Position numbers and translations under genes: made by a program. Of a stretch of 64,000 nucleotides of DNA, positions 33,758 through 44,000 are shown piece by piece. The DNA is from an uncultured Synergistales bacterium (GTDB taxonomy: Bacteria > Synergistota > Synergistia > Synergistales > Aminobacteriaceae): positions 79,988 through 143,987 of the forward strand of contig CAJOCL010000002.1 of NCBI GenBank assembly GCA_905233565.1. The letters are read 5' to 3'. Positions within the stretch are counted from its first letter, which is position 1. Every line of letters begins with the position of its first letter. The notes beneath the pieces are model-generated. The model saw nothing but the letters and a program-made list of their open reading frames with translations. It was not told the origin of the DNA and made no database searches.

Positions 33758-34033
33758 TTATGATGCTTTTCTGCTGACTGCCTGTTCGAGTGCCTGCTCA
33801 AGTGCTGTTGAGAGCTGGTCAGCGCATGAAGTTTTTCTGTGGCCGCACCTGTTGCCTTTTAATATTGATATTGTCTTCTCAGCGTCAGCACCTTCAAGAA
33901 GTTTTGAAATTGCTGAAAGATTTCCTTTACAGCCTCCAAGAAAATGTAAGTCATAAATTTTCCCGTTATCAATATCAAACTGTATTAACTTCGTGCATAC
34001 TCCCTCAGGCTGAAACTCAAAATGTAAACTCAT
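33758..34033 (-). CDS. TSCPD domain protein (TIGR03905 type)
   Basis: 91 residues with the family pattern: GVCTKLIQFDIDNGKIYDLHFLGGCKGNLSAISKLLEG and GNRCGHRKTSCADQLSTALEQAL, including the cysteines of the TSCPD motif. These small proteins resemble the C-terminal zinc-binding-like domain of class II ribonucleotide reductases; function unknown. Its ATG overlaps the dus stop (ATGA), so it is the last gene of the HI0933-coaX-dus unit. Confidence 0.88.
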   Translation of the reverse strand: MSLHFEFQPEGVCTKLIQFDIDNGKIYDLHFLGGCKGNLSAISKLLEGADAEKTISILKGNRCGHRKTSCADQLSTALEQALEQAVSRKAS

Positions 34034-34965
34034 AGTTTCCTAATGCTCCCTTCTCTCAGAATATTAATTATCTCCTCAAGAGTTTTCGACATCATTGCAA
34101 GCCTTCTTAAATCCGCCGATCCGTATTCAAATTTCAATATACTGCCTGCAAATCTTTTCATTAACACTAACGCTTTGTGTTCACCTGAAATTTCGTCAGC
34201 ATGGCGGGCAAAGTTTAACAGTTCGTTCAATTTTTCATTTCTTGTCCTGAATTTCCCGTTAAACTCCTCGAATATAAACGGGTCTGAAAATGCACCCCTC
34301 GCTACCATCACCGCAATACAGCCCATTGATAAATATTCGTTTATATCGCTCAATGTTTTTACATCTCCGCTCGCGCTGACATATCCGGGAAATCTTCCGG
34401 ACGAGAGAGATATTATACTCCTGTCCGCAATACCCTCGTATCTTTGTGAACATGTACGGCCATGAATACATACGTTGTCGGCACCTGCATTTATCAGCAT
34501 TTCAGTAAATTTCAGAGTATCGCTGTTATCTTCAAGCCGTCTCATTTTGACCCAGACGGGAAGGCCGAGAGATTTCAAGCCCTTAACCATTTTATATGCA
34601 GTATCGGGCTTTTTCAGCAGGGCAGCCCCCGAACCGTTGCGCGTAATTTTAGGCATCGGACAGGCCATGTTGATCCCGAACGCTGAAAATCTATCGCATT
34701 TTTTCATGGTTACTTCAGCACCCTTGACTAAAACGTTTTCATCATTTGCAAATAACTGCACTATCAGCGGGGCTTCAAGTTCTGAAGTCTTCAGCATGTC
34801 GAATGTCTTTTCATTGTCCCTGATTAATCCTGCACAGCTTATCATTTCAGTGTGTGTCAAAGATGCCCCGTGAGTACTGAAAAATTCGCGGACGGGAAGA
34901 GTTGTTATCCCTGCCAGAGGAGCAAGGCACAAGGGATTTGTTATTTCAATTCCTCCGGCTTTCAA
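34030..34965 (-). CDS. dus: tRNA-dihydrouridine synthase
   Basis: 311 residues. FMN-binding TIM-barrel features: LAPLAGITTLPVRE at the start, GINMACPMPKITRNGSGAALL with the catalytic cysteine, VWVKMRRLEDN, NVCIHGRTCSQRYEG and CIAVMVARGAFSDPFIF. Canonical proteins have a glycine in NMGCP; here it is NMACP. The enzyme reduces uridines in the tRNA D-loop. It is coupled to coaX upstream (4-nt overlap) and to the TSCPD gene downstream. Confidence 0.92.
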   Translation of the reverse strand: MKAGGIEITNPLCLAPLAGITTLPVREFFSTHGASLTHTEMISCAGLIRDNEKTFDMLKTSELEAPLIVQLFANDENVLVKGAEVTMKKCDRFSAFGINMACPMPKITRNGSGAALLKKPDTAYKMVKGLKSLGLPVWVKMRRLEDNSDTLKFTEMLINAGADNVCIHGRTCSQRYEGIADRSIISLSSGRFPGYVSASGDVKTLSDINEYLSMGCIAVMVARGAFSDPFIFEEFNGKFRTRNEKLNELLNFARHADEISGEHKALVLMKRFAGSILKFEYGSADLRRLAMMSKTLEEIINILREGSIRKL

Positions 34966-35729
34966 CCGTTTAACCTCTCATATATCATCTTTAAGCCCTC
35001 AAGTGTCAGCCATTTATCAACAATATCAATTCTTTTTGATACTTTTGCCATTAAACCTGCATGTCCTCCCGTAGCAACAACTTTAGCGTCCTTCATTCCG
35101 TCTTCTGCGCGTATCATGTCGACAATCCTGTCAGTAAGCCCCGCGCTTCCGAATAATATTCCTGACTGTATGGCCTCTTCGGTGCTTCGTCCGATTACGC
35201 TTTCAGGGATATTCAGCGCAACCTGAGGGAGTTTAGCGGCCTTTGAGAACAGCGCGGATATTCCTGAATTTAAGCCCGGTGCTATAGCTCCTCCCATGTA
35301 TGAACCTTCCGGCGAAACAACATCAAAAGTTATAGCCGTACCGTAATCAGCAACGATTAAAGGCATTCCGTACTTTTCGCGCCCTGCAAAGGCGTTGACA
35401 ATTCTGTCCGCTCCGACTTCATGGGGATTTCTGCATAATATCTCCATTCCTATATTTACTGATGCTTTTGCCTGAATCGGAGTAACGCCGAAATAACGCT
35501 TTACGGCTTCAGTCATCGGGAAATCAAGAGACGGCACCACGCTCGCAAGTGCTGCCCCGTTAATCTCAGAAGGATCTATATTTTTTGTGCCTATAAGTTC
35601 AAGCAGATAAACACCTAATTCATCATAAGTTCTTAAAATTGATGACAGTCTCCAGTGCGCAATAAGTTCATCACCGTTATAAATTCCTGCGGCTGTCGTT
35701 GTGTTTCCCGTATCAATAACCAGCAACAT
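34962..35729 (-). CDS. coaX: Type III pantothenate kinase
   Basis: 255 residues. The P-loop-like LLVIDTGNTTTAAGIYNG opens the protein, followed by PHEVGADRIVNAFAG, VADYGTAITFDVV with SPEGSYMGGAIAPGL, and VVATGGHAGLMA, all CoaX hallmarks of the ASKHA fold. It catalyses the first step of coenzyme A synthesis, usually needs a monovalent cation and is not feedback-inhibited by CoA. It lies 2 nt after the HI0933-like gene. Confidence 0.96.
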   Translation of the reverse strand: MLLVIDTGNTTTAAGIYNGDELIAHWRLSSILRTYDELGVYLLELIGTKNIDPSEINGAALASVVPSLDFPMTEAVKRYFGVTPIQAKASVNIGMEILCRNPHEVGADRIVNAFAGREKYGMPLIVADYGTAITFDVVSPEGSYMGGAIAPGLNSGISALFSKAAKLPQVALNIPESVIGRSTEEAIQSGILFGSAGLTDRIVDMIRAEDGMKDAKVVATGGHAGLMAKVSKRIDIVDKWLTLEGLKMIYERLNG

Positions 35730-35731
35730 TT

Positions 35732-36964
35732 TTATTCGTTCACGCTCCCTGCAATATATCCTGTAGACCAGCAGACCTGAAGGTTAAAGCCTCCTGAAGT
35801 CCCGTTAAGGTCTAAAATTTCACCAGCAAAGTATAGATTATCATAAAGTTTAGATTTCATTGTTGACGGTTCAACCTCATCTAGGCTGACGCCGCCCCTT
35901 GTTACCATTGCATTGTTATAACTCCAAAGGCCGTTTATGTTCATTCTTATGTCTTTGATGAGTTTTACAAATTCCGCAATTTCGTCGTCTGATATATATT
36001 CAACTGGTTTATCATGCGGAATGTCTGAAAGTTCAAGAATAAGGCTGACCATTTTTGACGGCACTAACGATCTTACAAGCCCCCTGAATCTTCCGTGTCC
36101 TGAATGTTGATTGATTTCACGTTTAACGCGCTGAATTAAAATTTCAGGCGTTAATGAAGGCTTCATGTCAAGCGAAAACTGCAGCTCACCTTCCCAGTCA
36201 GGTATAAGCGAACTTATTTCCATTACGATCGGCCCGCTTACTCCGAAATTTGTAAATTCCATTTCACCGAACCTGCTGTAAATTTCAACGCCGTCAAGAA
36301 TAACTTTTAATCTTATGTTCCGTAAATCACAGCCGCTTGCGAGTTTCGGCCATGTTTCACGGGTTCTTACGGGAACTAATGCAGGATAAAGCGGAGTTAT
36401 TGTGTGTCCTGCGCGCCGTGCAAATTCGTATCCGTCTCCCGTTGAGCCTGTTTTCGGGTAAGATTTTCCGCCCGTTGCAATAATATATTTGTCAGCCTTG
36501 TATTCGTTGTTCTCAGTTACAATGTAATCTACATGGCCGTTTTTAGTCCTCATTGCCGTTACGGGAGTATTCCGCATGATTTTAACGCCGTATTTTCTGC
36601 ACTGCATTAACAGAGCATCAAGAACCCTTTGGCTTCCTCCTTCAAGAGGGAAGATTCTTTTTCCCCGTTCCTCAACATATTCAACGCCTATAGACTTGAA
36701 ATATTCGCGTGTCCTGAACGGGCCGAATTTGCTGAAAGCTGAATAAAGAAATTTCCCCTTCTTTCCGTAATGTGCAAGGAATATATCTATATCATTCTCA
36801 GCGTTAGTGAAGTTGCACCGTCCGCGCCCTGAAATAAGCAGCTTTTCGCCGACTGAATGATTTTTTTCAGCTATTGCCGTTTTCTGGCCGAGCGATGATG
36901 CTCTTATTGCTGCCATTAATCCTGCAGGGCCTCCGCCGATTATCAGAGTGTCAAATTTTTCCAT
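35732..36964 (-). CDS. HI0933/YhiN-family FAD-dependent oxidoreductase
   Basis: 410 residues. The FAD loop TLIIGGGPAGLMAAIRASSLG with KLLISGRGRCNFTNAE, the middle IATGGKSYPKTGSTGDGYEFARRAGH, and the C-terminal VTRGGVSLDEVEPSTM...LYFAGEILDLNGTSGGFNLQVCWSTGYIAG are the conserved blocks. The physiological substrate of this family is not established. It heads the operon with coaX and dus, divergent from polA. Confidence 0.93.
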   Translation of the reverse strand: MEKFDTLIIGGGPAGLMAAIRASSLGQKTAIAEKNHSVGEKLLISGRGRCNFTNAENDIDIFLAHYGKKGKFLYSAFSKFGPFRTREYFKSIGVEYVEERGKRIFPLEGGSQRVLDALLMQCRKYGVKIMRNTPVTAMRTKNGHVDYIVTENNEYKADKYIIATGGKSYPKTGSTGDGYEFARRAGHTITPLYPALVPVRTRETWPKLASGCDLRNIRLKVILDGVEIYSRFGEMEFTNFGVSGPIVMEISSLIPDWEGELQFSLDMKPSLTPEILIQRVKREINQHSGHGRFRGLVRSLVPSKMVSLILELSDIPHDKPVEYISDDEIAEFVKLIKDIRMNINGLWSYNNAMVTRGGVSLDEVEPSTMKSKLYDNLYFAGEILDLNGTSGGFNLQVCWSTGYIAGSVNE

Positions 36965-37038
36965 ATTTCAATTTATCCCCTTAAATAATAATTAATTTAA
37001 TATTATATAATTGCTCAAAAATACCAGAGGTGATTTAT

Positions 37039-39402
37039 ATAAAAACTTTTCTGATTGTTGACGGCCACAGCTTAGCGCACAGAGGATTTTACGCCCTTAA
37101 TGTAAATCTTACGGCACCTGACGGAACACCTACAGCAATGATTGTGGGATTCATGAACATGTTATACAGGGTTCAGGATGAGTTACTGCCTGATTGTACG
37201 GTTATAGTTTTTGACGCAAAGGGAAAAACTTTCAGACATGAACTTCAGGAAGATTACAAGGCAGGAAGGCACCCGCTTTCTGACGAACTGAAAATACAAA
37301 TTCCAATACTTCAGGAATTATTGAGGCTCTGCGGATTTAAGACCGTAATACTTGAAGGAGTTGAAGCTGATGATTCGGCGGCCTCGATTGCAAGGCTCGC
37401 GCAAAGTCAGGGACATGAGGCTGTTATTCTTTCGTCAGACAAGGATTTATTTCAGATTTTAGGGGACAGAATAAAAATGATCCGTCCCATTAAAAACGGA
37501 GTATCAGGCGCAGAAATTTATGACGAAAACTTATTCATAAAGGAATACGGATTCAAGCCCTCGTCAATGGCTGATTACCTGGCAATGACAGGAGATAATG
37601 CGGACAATATAAAGGGCATTGCTGGAATCGGCGAAATAAGCGCAAAAAAAATTTTAGCTGAATATCCGACAATCGAAGCAATTTATGATTCACTTGATAA
37701 TTTCACGAAATCAACAAGAAAAAAATTTGAAGCTGCCGGACGTGACGAAGTAATCTGGAGAAGGGACAATATAATACGTCTCAGAGATAATATTTTTGAC
37801 GGCGATACTGATTTTCTTAATGAGTGCATTAACTTTGAGCCTGATTTGGATTCTGCCGAAGATTTAGCGTTGAAGCTCGGACTTTCAAGAGTCTTAAAAC
37901 GTATAGGCAGCACAAAATCACCGCTGCCGCGAGAATTTTTCAAGCACGAAAATTTCAGGATGCCCGAATGCGATGTTATCACCAGAGATTACAAGTCAGA
38001 ACTTCGGGAATCTCCGTTAATGTTCACGGGCGGAGGGAAAATCTGGGATTTGAAGACGGCTTATTATCTCCTTCACCCCGACAAAACGGGCTGGGATTTC
38101 CCGGAAGTCTTAAGCGCAATAAAGCGCAGTCAAGACCCAGTCAAAGCACTCAATGACCTTGCAGGCAATATAGAGGCTGAAATATGGGAATATGAGGGAC
38201 TTCATAACGTTATGACGGATTTAGACATTCCGTTAATTCCCGTCCTGAACAAAATGGAAGATCACGGAGTAAGGCTTGATGCTGAAAAATTCATGTTAAT
38301 TCAAAACGAACTTGAAGAAAGCATAAATAATCTTGAACGTGAAATCATAGACATTACGGGAGTAAGAATAAATCTCAACTCATCGGCTCAAATTTCATGG
38401 CTCTTGTTTGATAATCTGAAGTTTGAACCGACAGGCAGGACAAAAGGCAAAAAATCATATTCAACAGATGCCTCAGTCCTTGAAAAATTAGCAAAACTCC
38501 CCAACGGCAAAGTACCGTCTTTAATTCTTGAGTACAGGGAACTTTCAAAAATGCTGACGGGCTTTGTAATTCCCCTTCAGAAAGCTGCAGACAATGACGG
38601 AATAATACACACGACATTTGAACCTGCATTCACCGGGACAGGGCGTTTAAGTTCCCGTGAACCCAACCTGCAGAATATCCCCGTATTCGGTTATTGGGCT
38701 GAAAAAATAAAATCCGGCTTAGTTCCCGTAAATCCTGAAAATGTATTTGTTGCTGCTGATTATTCACAGATTGAACTTCGTATCCTGGCTTATTTGTCGA
38801 AAGAAGAGAAGCTGATTAACGCTTTTTCCGAAAAACGCGATATACATTCCGAGACTGCATCATGGGTCTTCGGCGTTATTCCTGAATTTGTTACGCCTGA
38901 AATGAGGCGCATTGCAAAAATGGTGAATTTCGGGCTGCTTTACGGCATGGGTTCTTTCGGCCTTTCTGAAAGGCTGGGAATAAGCCGTCATGAAGCAGGA
39001 AACATAATAGACAGGTATTTTTCGGCACTTCCGGGCATTCAGCCCTATATTGAAGGAATGGTTAAAGAGGCAAAGGAAAGGGGATACACCCGGACACTGG
39101 CAGGGAGGATAAGGCCGGTTAAAGAAATACGCGCAAAGAATGCAGGACTTGACAGGGCTTTGATAAACACCCCCGTTCAGGGTACGGCGGCGGATATTTC
39201 ACGGCGGGCAATGATTGATTTTCACGTATCGGGAACGGCTGAATTATTCCTTCAGGTTCATGACTCCCTTGTCTGCGAATGCCCAGAAAATAAAGCTGAT
39301 GAAGTATCACAAATTCTCCGTAATATTATGATTAAATCCGGCGGTGAAATTTCACACCTTGAAGTTGAGGTTAAAAGAGGAAAAACCCTAGCAGGTGTGT
39401 AA
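37039..39402 (+). CDS. polA: DNA polymerase I lacking a proofreading domain; probable AUA start
   Basis: About 787 residues. The 5'-3' exonuclease spans about 1-285 (FLIVDGHSLAHRGFYAL, SSDKDLFQI, TGDNADNIKGIAGIG). The stretch 300-400 is a shrunken remnant of the 3'-5' exonuclease domain without its acidic motifs (WDLKTAYYLLHPDKTGWDF). The polymerase follows (DYSQIELRILAYLS, RRIAKMVNFGLLYGMG, VHDSLVCE). Upstream AGAGGTGATTTAT leads to ATA AAA ACT TTT CTG, giving (M)KTFLIVDGH, exactly where PolA starts. The ORF-track GTG (37030) overlaps the ribosome-binding site itself, so ATA at 37039 is favoured. Confidence 0.95.
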   Translation: MKTFLIVDGHSLAHRGFYALNVNLTAPDGTPTAMIVGFMNMLYRVQDELLPDCTVIVFDAKGKTFRHELQEDYKAGRHPLSDELKIQIPILQELLRLCGFKTVILEGVEADDSAASIARLAQSQGHEAVILSSDKDLFQILGDRIKMIRPIKNGVSGAEIYDENLFIKEYGFKPSSMADYLAMTGDNADNIKGIAGIGEISAKKILAEYPTIEAIYDSLDNFTKSTRKKFEAAGRDEVIWRRDNIIRLRDNIFDGDTDFLNECINFEPDLDSAEDLALKLGLSRVLKRIGSTKSPLPREFFKHENFRMPECDVITRDYKSELRESPLMFTGGGKIWDLKTAYYLLHPDKTGWDFPEVLSAIKRSQDPVKALNDLAGNIEAEIWEYEGLHNVMTDLDIPLIPVLNKMEDHGVRLDAEKFMLIQNELEESINNLEREIIDITGVRINLNSSAQISWLLFDNLKFEPTGRTKGKKSYSTDASVLEKLAKLPNGKVPSLILEYRELSKMLTGFVIPLQKAADNDGIIHTTFEPAFTGTGRLSSREPNLQNIPVFGYWAEKIKSGLVPVNPENVFVAADYSQIELRILAYLSKEEKLINAFSEKRDIHSETASWVFGVIPEFVTPEMRRIAKMVNFGLLYGMGSFGLSERLGISRHEAGNIIDRYFSALPGIQPYIEGMVKEAKERGYTRTLAGRIRPVKEIRAKNAGLDRALINTPVQGTAADISRRAMIDFHVSGTAELFLQVHDSLVCECPENKADEVSQILRNIMIKSGGEISHLEVEVKRGKTLAGV

Positions 39403-39414
39403 AATTGCTTAGTA

Positions 39415-39462
39415 TGTGCTAAAATTTGAAATCATAAAAACTACGTAGCACAAAAATTTTTT
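39415..39462 (+). terminator. Possible weak terminator after polA
   Basis: TGTGCTA (39415-39421) pairs with TAGCACA (39446-39452) and is followed by AAAATTTTTT; the loop is long (24 nt), so strength is doubtful. Confidence 0.4.
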
Positions 39463-39484
39463 GAGAGAAGGTTTTTATTCAATT

Positions 39485-41005
39485 ATGATGAAATTTCTGC
39501 GTACACAAATGAAATGGATTATGGCTGTAATTGTCATTGCCTTTCTGCTTTCAACATTCCTCATGTATGAAGGCAGAAGCACAAGAAGGACTCCGGGCCG
39601 CAACCCTGACGGTTCTATGAGCGATTATGAGGTTGCACAGATCAACGGACGTTCTTTAATGCGTTCGGAACTTGAGCAGAGGCTCCGCAATTATCTCAAC
39701 ACTTACAGCACAAGAAGCATGACATCACTTGACATTCCCGCGCTTTACAGGACAGTTCTGAATCAGGCAATACTTGAATCACAGCTGCTTAAAGAAGTTG
39801 AGGACAGCGGCATACGCGTAACCGATGCTGAAGCTGATGCGGCCATGAAAAATTATGCTGATACTTATTTCCCGACACGCGAGGCATTTTATCAGATTCT
39901 CGCACAGTCAGGAATTAAGCCCGATGATTACAAGAAGACTCTTGCGCGCCAAATGGCTGCTGACAGGCTTGTAAGAAACGCAATCGGTGATGTTACGGTC
40001 AGCGAAGACAGAGCCGTTGAGTTCTATGACACAATGAAAAATTTATATTACAGCAGGCCTGAAGGATTCATGATACACATGGCCGATTTCAATACGAGTT
40101 CGGATGCTGAGGATTTCCGCGCAATGATAATCGCCGGTGAAAGCTGGGACGTTATAGCGTCAGGCGATGCGCTTGCTTCAATGGACGTAATAAACATAAC
40201 AAAAACTCCCGTCTTCCTTCCGACAACAATGTTCAAGCTCGGCAGCCTCAGCGCAGTTGATTCGCTTGATGTCGGACAGGTCAGCCACGTATTTGAAATT
40301 TCAAGCTCAGATTTCGCCGTTGCAATGAAGACATCACATGTTGACGAGAGCGTTACGCCTTATGACGAAGTAAGCGGAGATATTAAAACGCTCCTCACTC
40401 AGCAGGAGGAAACAAACAGGCGTTCAGCTTATGAGGCATTGTTAAGGCAGAAGGCTGTTGTCGTCATTAACGATGAGGAATTATTCGCAAGCCCCGCAGT
40501 TTCTGATGATGTTACACAGTCCGACGATGTCCCGGCATTCACAATCGAAGACGTAACGGAATCTGAAGACGTAACGGAAGCCGAGCCTGTTTCCGAAGAC
40601 GAGGCAGAATCAAATGATACGTTGCAGGTTGTTACCAGTGATGAGCCTGAACTTGATACGCCTGAAGTAATATCAATTGTTGAAACAGTCAGCAGTGAGG
40701 CAAAAGCGACATCAGGAGAGCCGATAAAAGCAGAAATTATTGAAGCTGTTGAAGTTGAAACTGTAACGGTAAGCGATGAGATTCCTTCAGAAGCGGAACC
40801 CGTTAAATCCGAAGATGTTCAGACTGTTGTTGAAGTTGTTGAAAACGTTATTGAAACAGAAAGCAGGGACGAAGTAACGGAACCTGAAAAGCCGGAAACT
40901 GCGCCGACAGTTCAGGAAATTTCGGACGATGTAACAGAATTAACTGAAAGCAGCGATAAACAAGATAAAACTGAAACGATTTCAGAAGACAAAGCAGCTC
41001 GGTAA
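39485..41005 (+). CDS. Membrane-anchored SurA/PpiD-like folding factor with long acidic tail
   Basis: About 506 residues from ATG 39485 (MKFLRTQMKWIMAVIVIAFLLSTFLMY, a signal anchor typical of PpiD). Residues about 45-190 match a SurA N-terminal domain (VAQINGRSLMRSELEQRLRNYL, GIRVTDAEADAAMKNYADTYF, SGIKPDDYKKTLARQMAADRLV), then a degenerate parvulin-like region (ISSSDFAVAMKTSHVDESVTPYDEV). From about 335 to the end runs an unusual tail rich in Glu, Asp, Val, Ser and Thr with hardly any basic or aromatic residues. It is expected to act as a periplasmic chaperone. A role for the tail is not known. Confidence 0.82.
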   Translation: MMKFLRTQMKWIMAVIVIAFLLSTFLMYEGRSTRRTPGRNPDGSMSDYEVAQINGRSLMRSELEQRLRNYLNTYSTRSMTSLDIPALYRTVLNQAILESQLLKEVEDSGIRVTDAEADAAMKNYADTYFPTREAFYQILAQSGIKPDDYKKTLARQMAADRLVRNAIGDVTVSEDRAVEFYDTMKNLYYSRPEGFMIHMADFNTSSDAEDFRAMIIAGESWDVIASGDALASMDVINITKTPVFLPTTMFKLGSLSAVDSLDVGQVSHVFEISSSDFAVAMKTSHVDESVTPYDEVSGDIKTLLTQQEETNRRSAYEALLRQKAVVVINDEELFASPAVSDDVTQSDDVPAFTIEDVTESEDVTEAEPVSEDEAESNDTLQVVTSDEPELDTPEVISIVETVSSEAKATSGEPIKAEIIEAVEVETVTVSDEIPSEAEPVKSEDVQTVVEVVENVIETESRDEVTEPEKPETAPTVQEISDDVTELTESSDKQDKTETISEDKAAR

Positions 41006-41032
41006 CACAGTAACACAGGAAGTGATTTTTAT

Positions 41033-44000
41033 ATGGCAGCAAACGCACCGCAGCGCAGTGACATACACAAAATATTAATCATCGGATCAGGCCCGATAGT
41101 AATCGGTCAGGCCTGCGAATTTGATTATTCAGGTACACAGGCTTGCAAGGCTCTTCGTTCATTAGGCTATGAAGTTGTATTAGTGAACTCTAACCCTGCA
41201 ACAATAATGACTGATCCTGAAATGGCAGACATAACGTACATTGAGCCTCTTAACCCCGAACGTCTTGAGGCAATAATAGCCCGTGAAAGGCCTGATGCGC
41301 TGCTCCCTAATTTAGGGGGGCAGTCAGGGCTTAATTTATGCGCCGAACTCAGCAAAGCAGGCATTCTTGAAAAATATAACGTCCAAGTAATCGGCGTTCA
41401 GGCTGATGCAATCGAACGGGGAGAAGACCGCGTGGAGTTCAAAAAAACAATGAACGCGCTGAATATAGACATGGCCCGCTCGCACGTTGCATATTCGGTT
41501 GAAGAGGCTCTCGGAATTGCCGAAGAACTCGGATACCCTGTAGTCCTCAGGCCGGCTTACACGATGGGCGGTGCAGGGGGCGGATTAGTCTATAACAGGG
41601 AAGAACTTAGAACTGTTTGTGAACGCGGATTACAGGCGAGTATCGTACATCAGGTTTTAGTTGAAGAGTCAGTTTTAGGCTGGGAAGAACTTGAACTCGA
41701 AGTCGTCAGGGATAAAGACAACAACATGATAACTGTATGTTTCATTGAAAACGTTGACCCTATGGGAGTACACACGGGCGATTCTTTCTGCGTTGCTCCA
41801 ATGCTGACAATTTCAAAAGAGCTTCAGGAACGACTTCAGGAAATGGCCTATAAAATCGTTGAGCATATAGGCGTAATCGGCGGAACTAACGTACAGTTTG
41901 CACATGATCCGAAGACTGACAGGGTTATAGTGATTGAGATTAACCCGAGAACATCGAGGTCTTCTGCTTTAGCGTCAAAAGCTACGGGATTCCCGATTGC
42001 CCTCGTCTCTGCAAAACTTGCTGCAGGTCTCTCACTGAGCGATATAGAATGCGGAAAGTACGGGACACTCGAAAAATACAAGCCTGACGGTGATTATGTT
42101 GTAGTCAAATTTGCGCGCTGGGCGTTTGAAAAATTCAAAGGGGTTCAGGATAAATTAGGCACTCAGATGAGGGCAGTTGGGGAAGTTATGAGTATCGGGA
42201 AAAATTTCCGCGAGGCTTTTCAAAAGGCTGTACGTTCCCTTGAAAAGGACAGGTACGGCTTGGGTTTCGTGAAAAATTTTAACACTCTCTCAAAATCTGA
42301 ACTTCTCGATATGCTCGCTTATCCCACAAGCGAAAGATATTTTGTCATATATGAGGCACTGCGAAAGGGTGCAGGCGTTGATGAGATTCACAATCTCACT
42401 CATATTAAATCATATTTCCTTGAAGAAATGAGGGAGCTTGTCTCTGAGGAACAACGCATAACCGCCTTCAAAGGCAAAAACCTGCCTGTTGAAGTCTTAG
42501 CTCAGGCAAAGAAAGACGGATTTTCTGACAGATATTTGGCAATGATTCTGGGCGTTTCCGAGCAGTCAATACGCGAACAGAGGAAAAAATCAGGCATTGT
42601 TGAGGCTTGGGAGGGCGTTCACGTCAGCGGTACTAAGGACGGAGCATATTACTATTCAAGCTATAACAGGCTTGACGGAAAAAATATAGTTTCAGAAAGA
42701 AAGAAAGTAATGATACTCGGCGGAGGCCCGAACAGAATCGGTCAGGGCATTGAGTTTGATTACTGCTGCGTACATGCTGCCCAGTCCCTAAAGAAATTAG
42801 GCTTTGAGACTATAATCGTCAACTGCAACCCTGAAACTGTCAGCACTGATTATGACACTTCAGACAAATTATATTTTGAACCCCTGACGCTTGAAGACGT
42901 TCTCAGCATTTATAGGGAAGAAAAGCCCGTTGGAGTAATTGCACAGTTCGGAGGGCAGACGCCGTTAAATCTTGCTTCAGAACTTGAGCGCAACGGCGTT
43001 AAAATTCTCGGGACATCTCCTGAAATTATTGACCTTGCAGAAGACAGGGGACGCTTCAAATCAGTAATGGACAGCCTGAATATACCCATGCCGGAATCAG
43101 GAATGGCGGCAACCCTCAAAGAAGCACACGAAGTCGCAGGGCGTATCGGTTACCCCGTAATGGTCAGGCCGTCCTATGTTCTCGGAGGCAGGGGAATGGA
43201 AATCGTTTACGATGAAGCAAGCCTTGAAAATTATGTCAAAGCTGCCGTCGGTGTTACTCCTGACCGTCCCATATTGATTGACAGATTTTTGAATCATGCT
43301 TTGGAGTGTGAGGCTGACGCTATTTGTGACGGAACACACGCTTACGTTCCTGCCGTCATGGAACATATAGAGCTCGCAGGCATTCATTCGGGCGACTCGG
43401 CCTGTATACTTCCCTCAAGGCATATATCACCTGAAGCGTTGAAAACGATAAAAGAATATACGCGAAAAATCGCTGAGGCCATGCACGTAGTCGGCCTGAT
43501 GAATATTCAGTATGCAATAGAAAACGGAAAAGTATTCGTTCTTGAGGCAAATCCAAGAGCGTCGAGAACAGTTCCGCTTGTCTCAAAAGTCTGCGGTATT
43601 AGTATGGTTCCGCTTGCAGTTGAGGCAATAACGCGTGAACTTACGGGCAGAAATTCACCGCTTGAAACTTTAGGCGAGAGGGTGATACCGTATTACGGCG
43701 TTAAAGAAGCCGTCTTCCCGTTTAACATGTTTCAGGAAGTTGATCCTTTGCTCGGGCCTGAAATGCGTTCAACGGGCGAGGTCTTGGGACTTGCTCTTGA
43801 GGCAGGCGAGGCGTTTTTCAAGGCTGAGGAGGCCGCTAATGCAAAACTTCCGCTCGAAGGCACTGTGCTTATTGCAGTAAGCGACACCGACAAGAAAAAT
43901 ATTGCCGTAATTGCCAAAAAGTATATTGATGCAGGGTTCAAAATCCTAGCAACTGAAGGAACGTATGACACTCTGAAAAATTCAGGCCTTGAGTGTTCAA

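Noticed and set aside
43097-43387. Minus-strand ORFs within carB (several of 65-96 aa)
   Set aside because: Shadows of a 1075-residue conserved gene.
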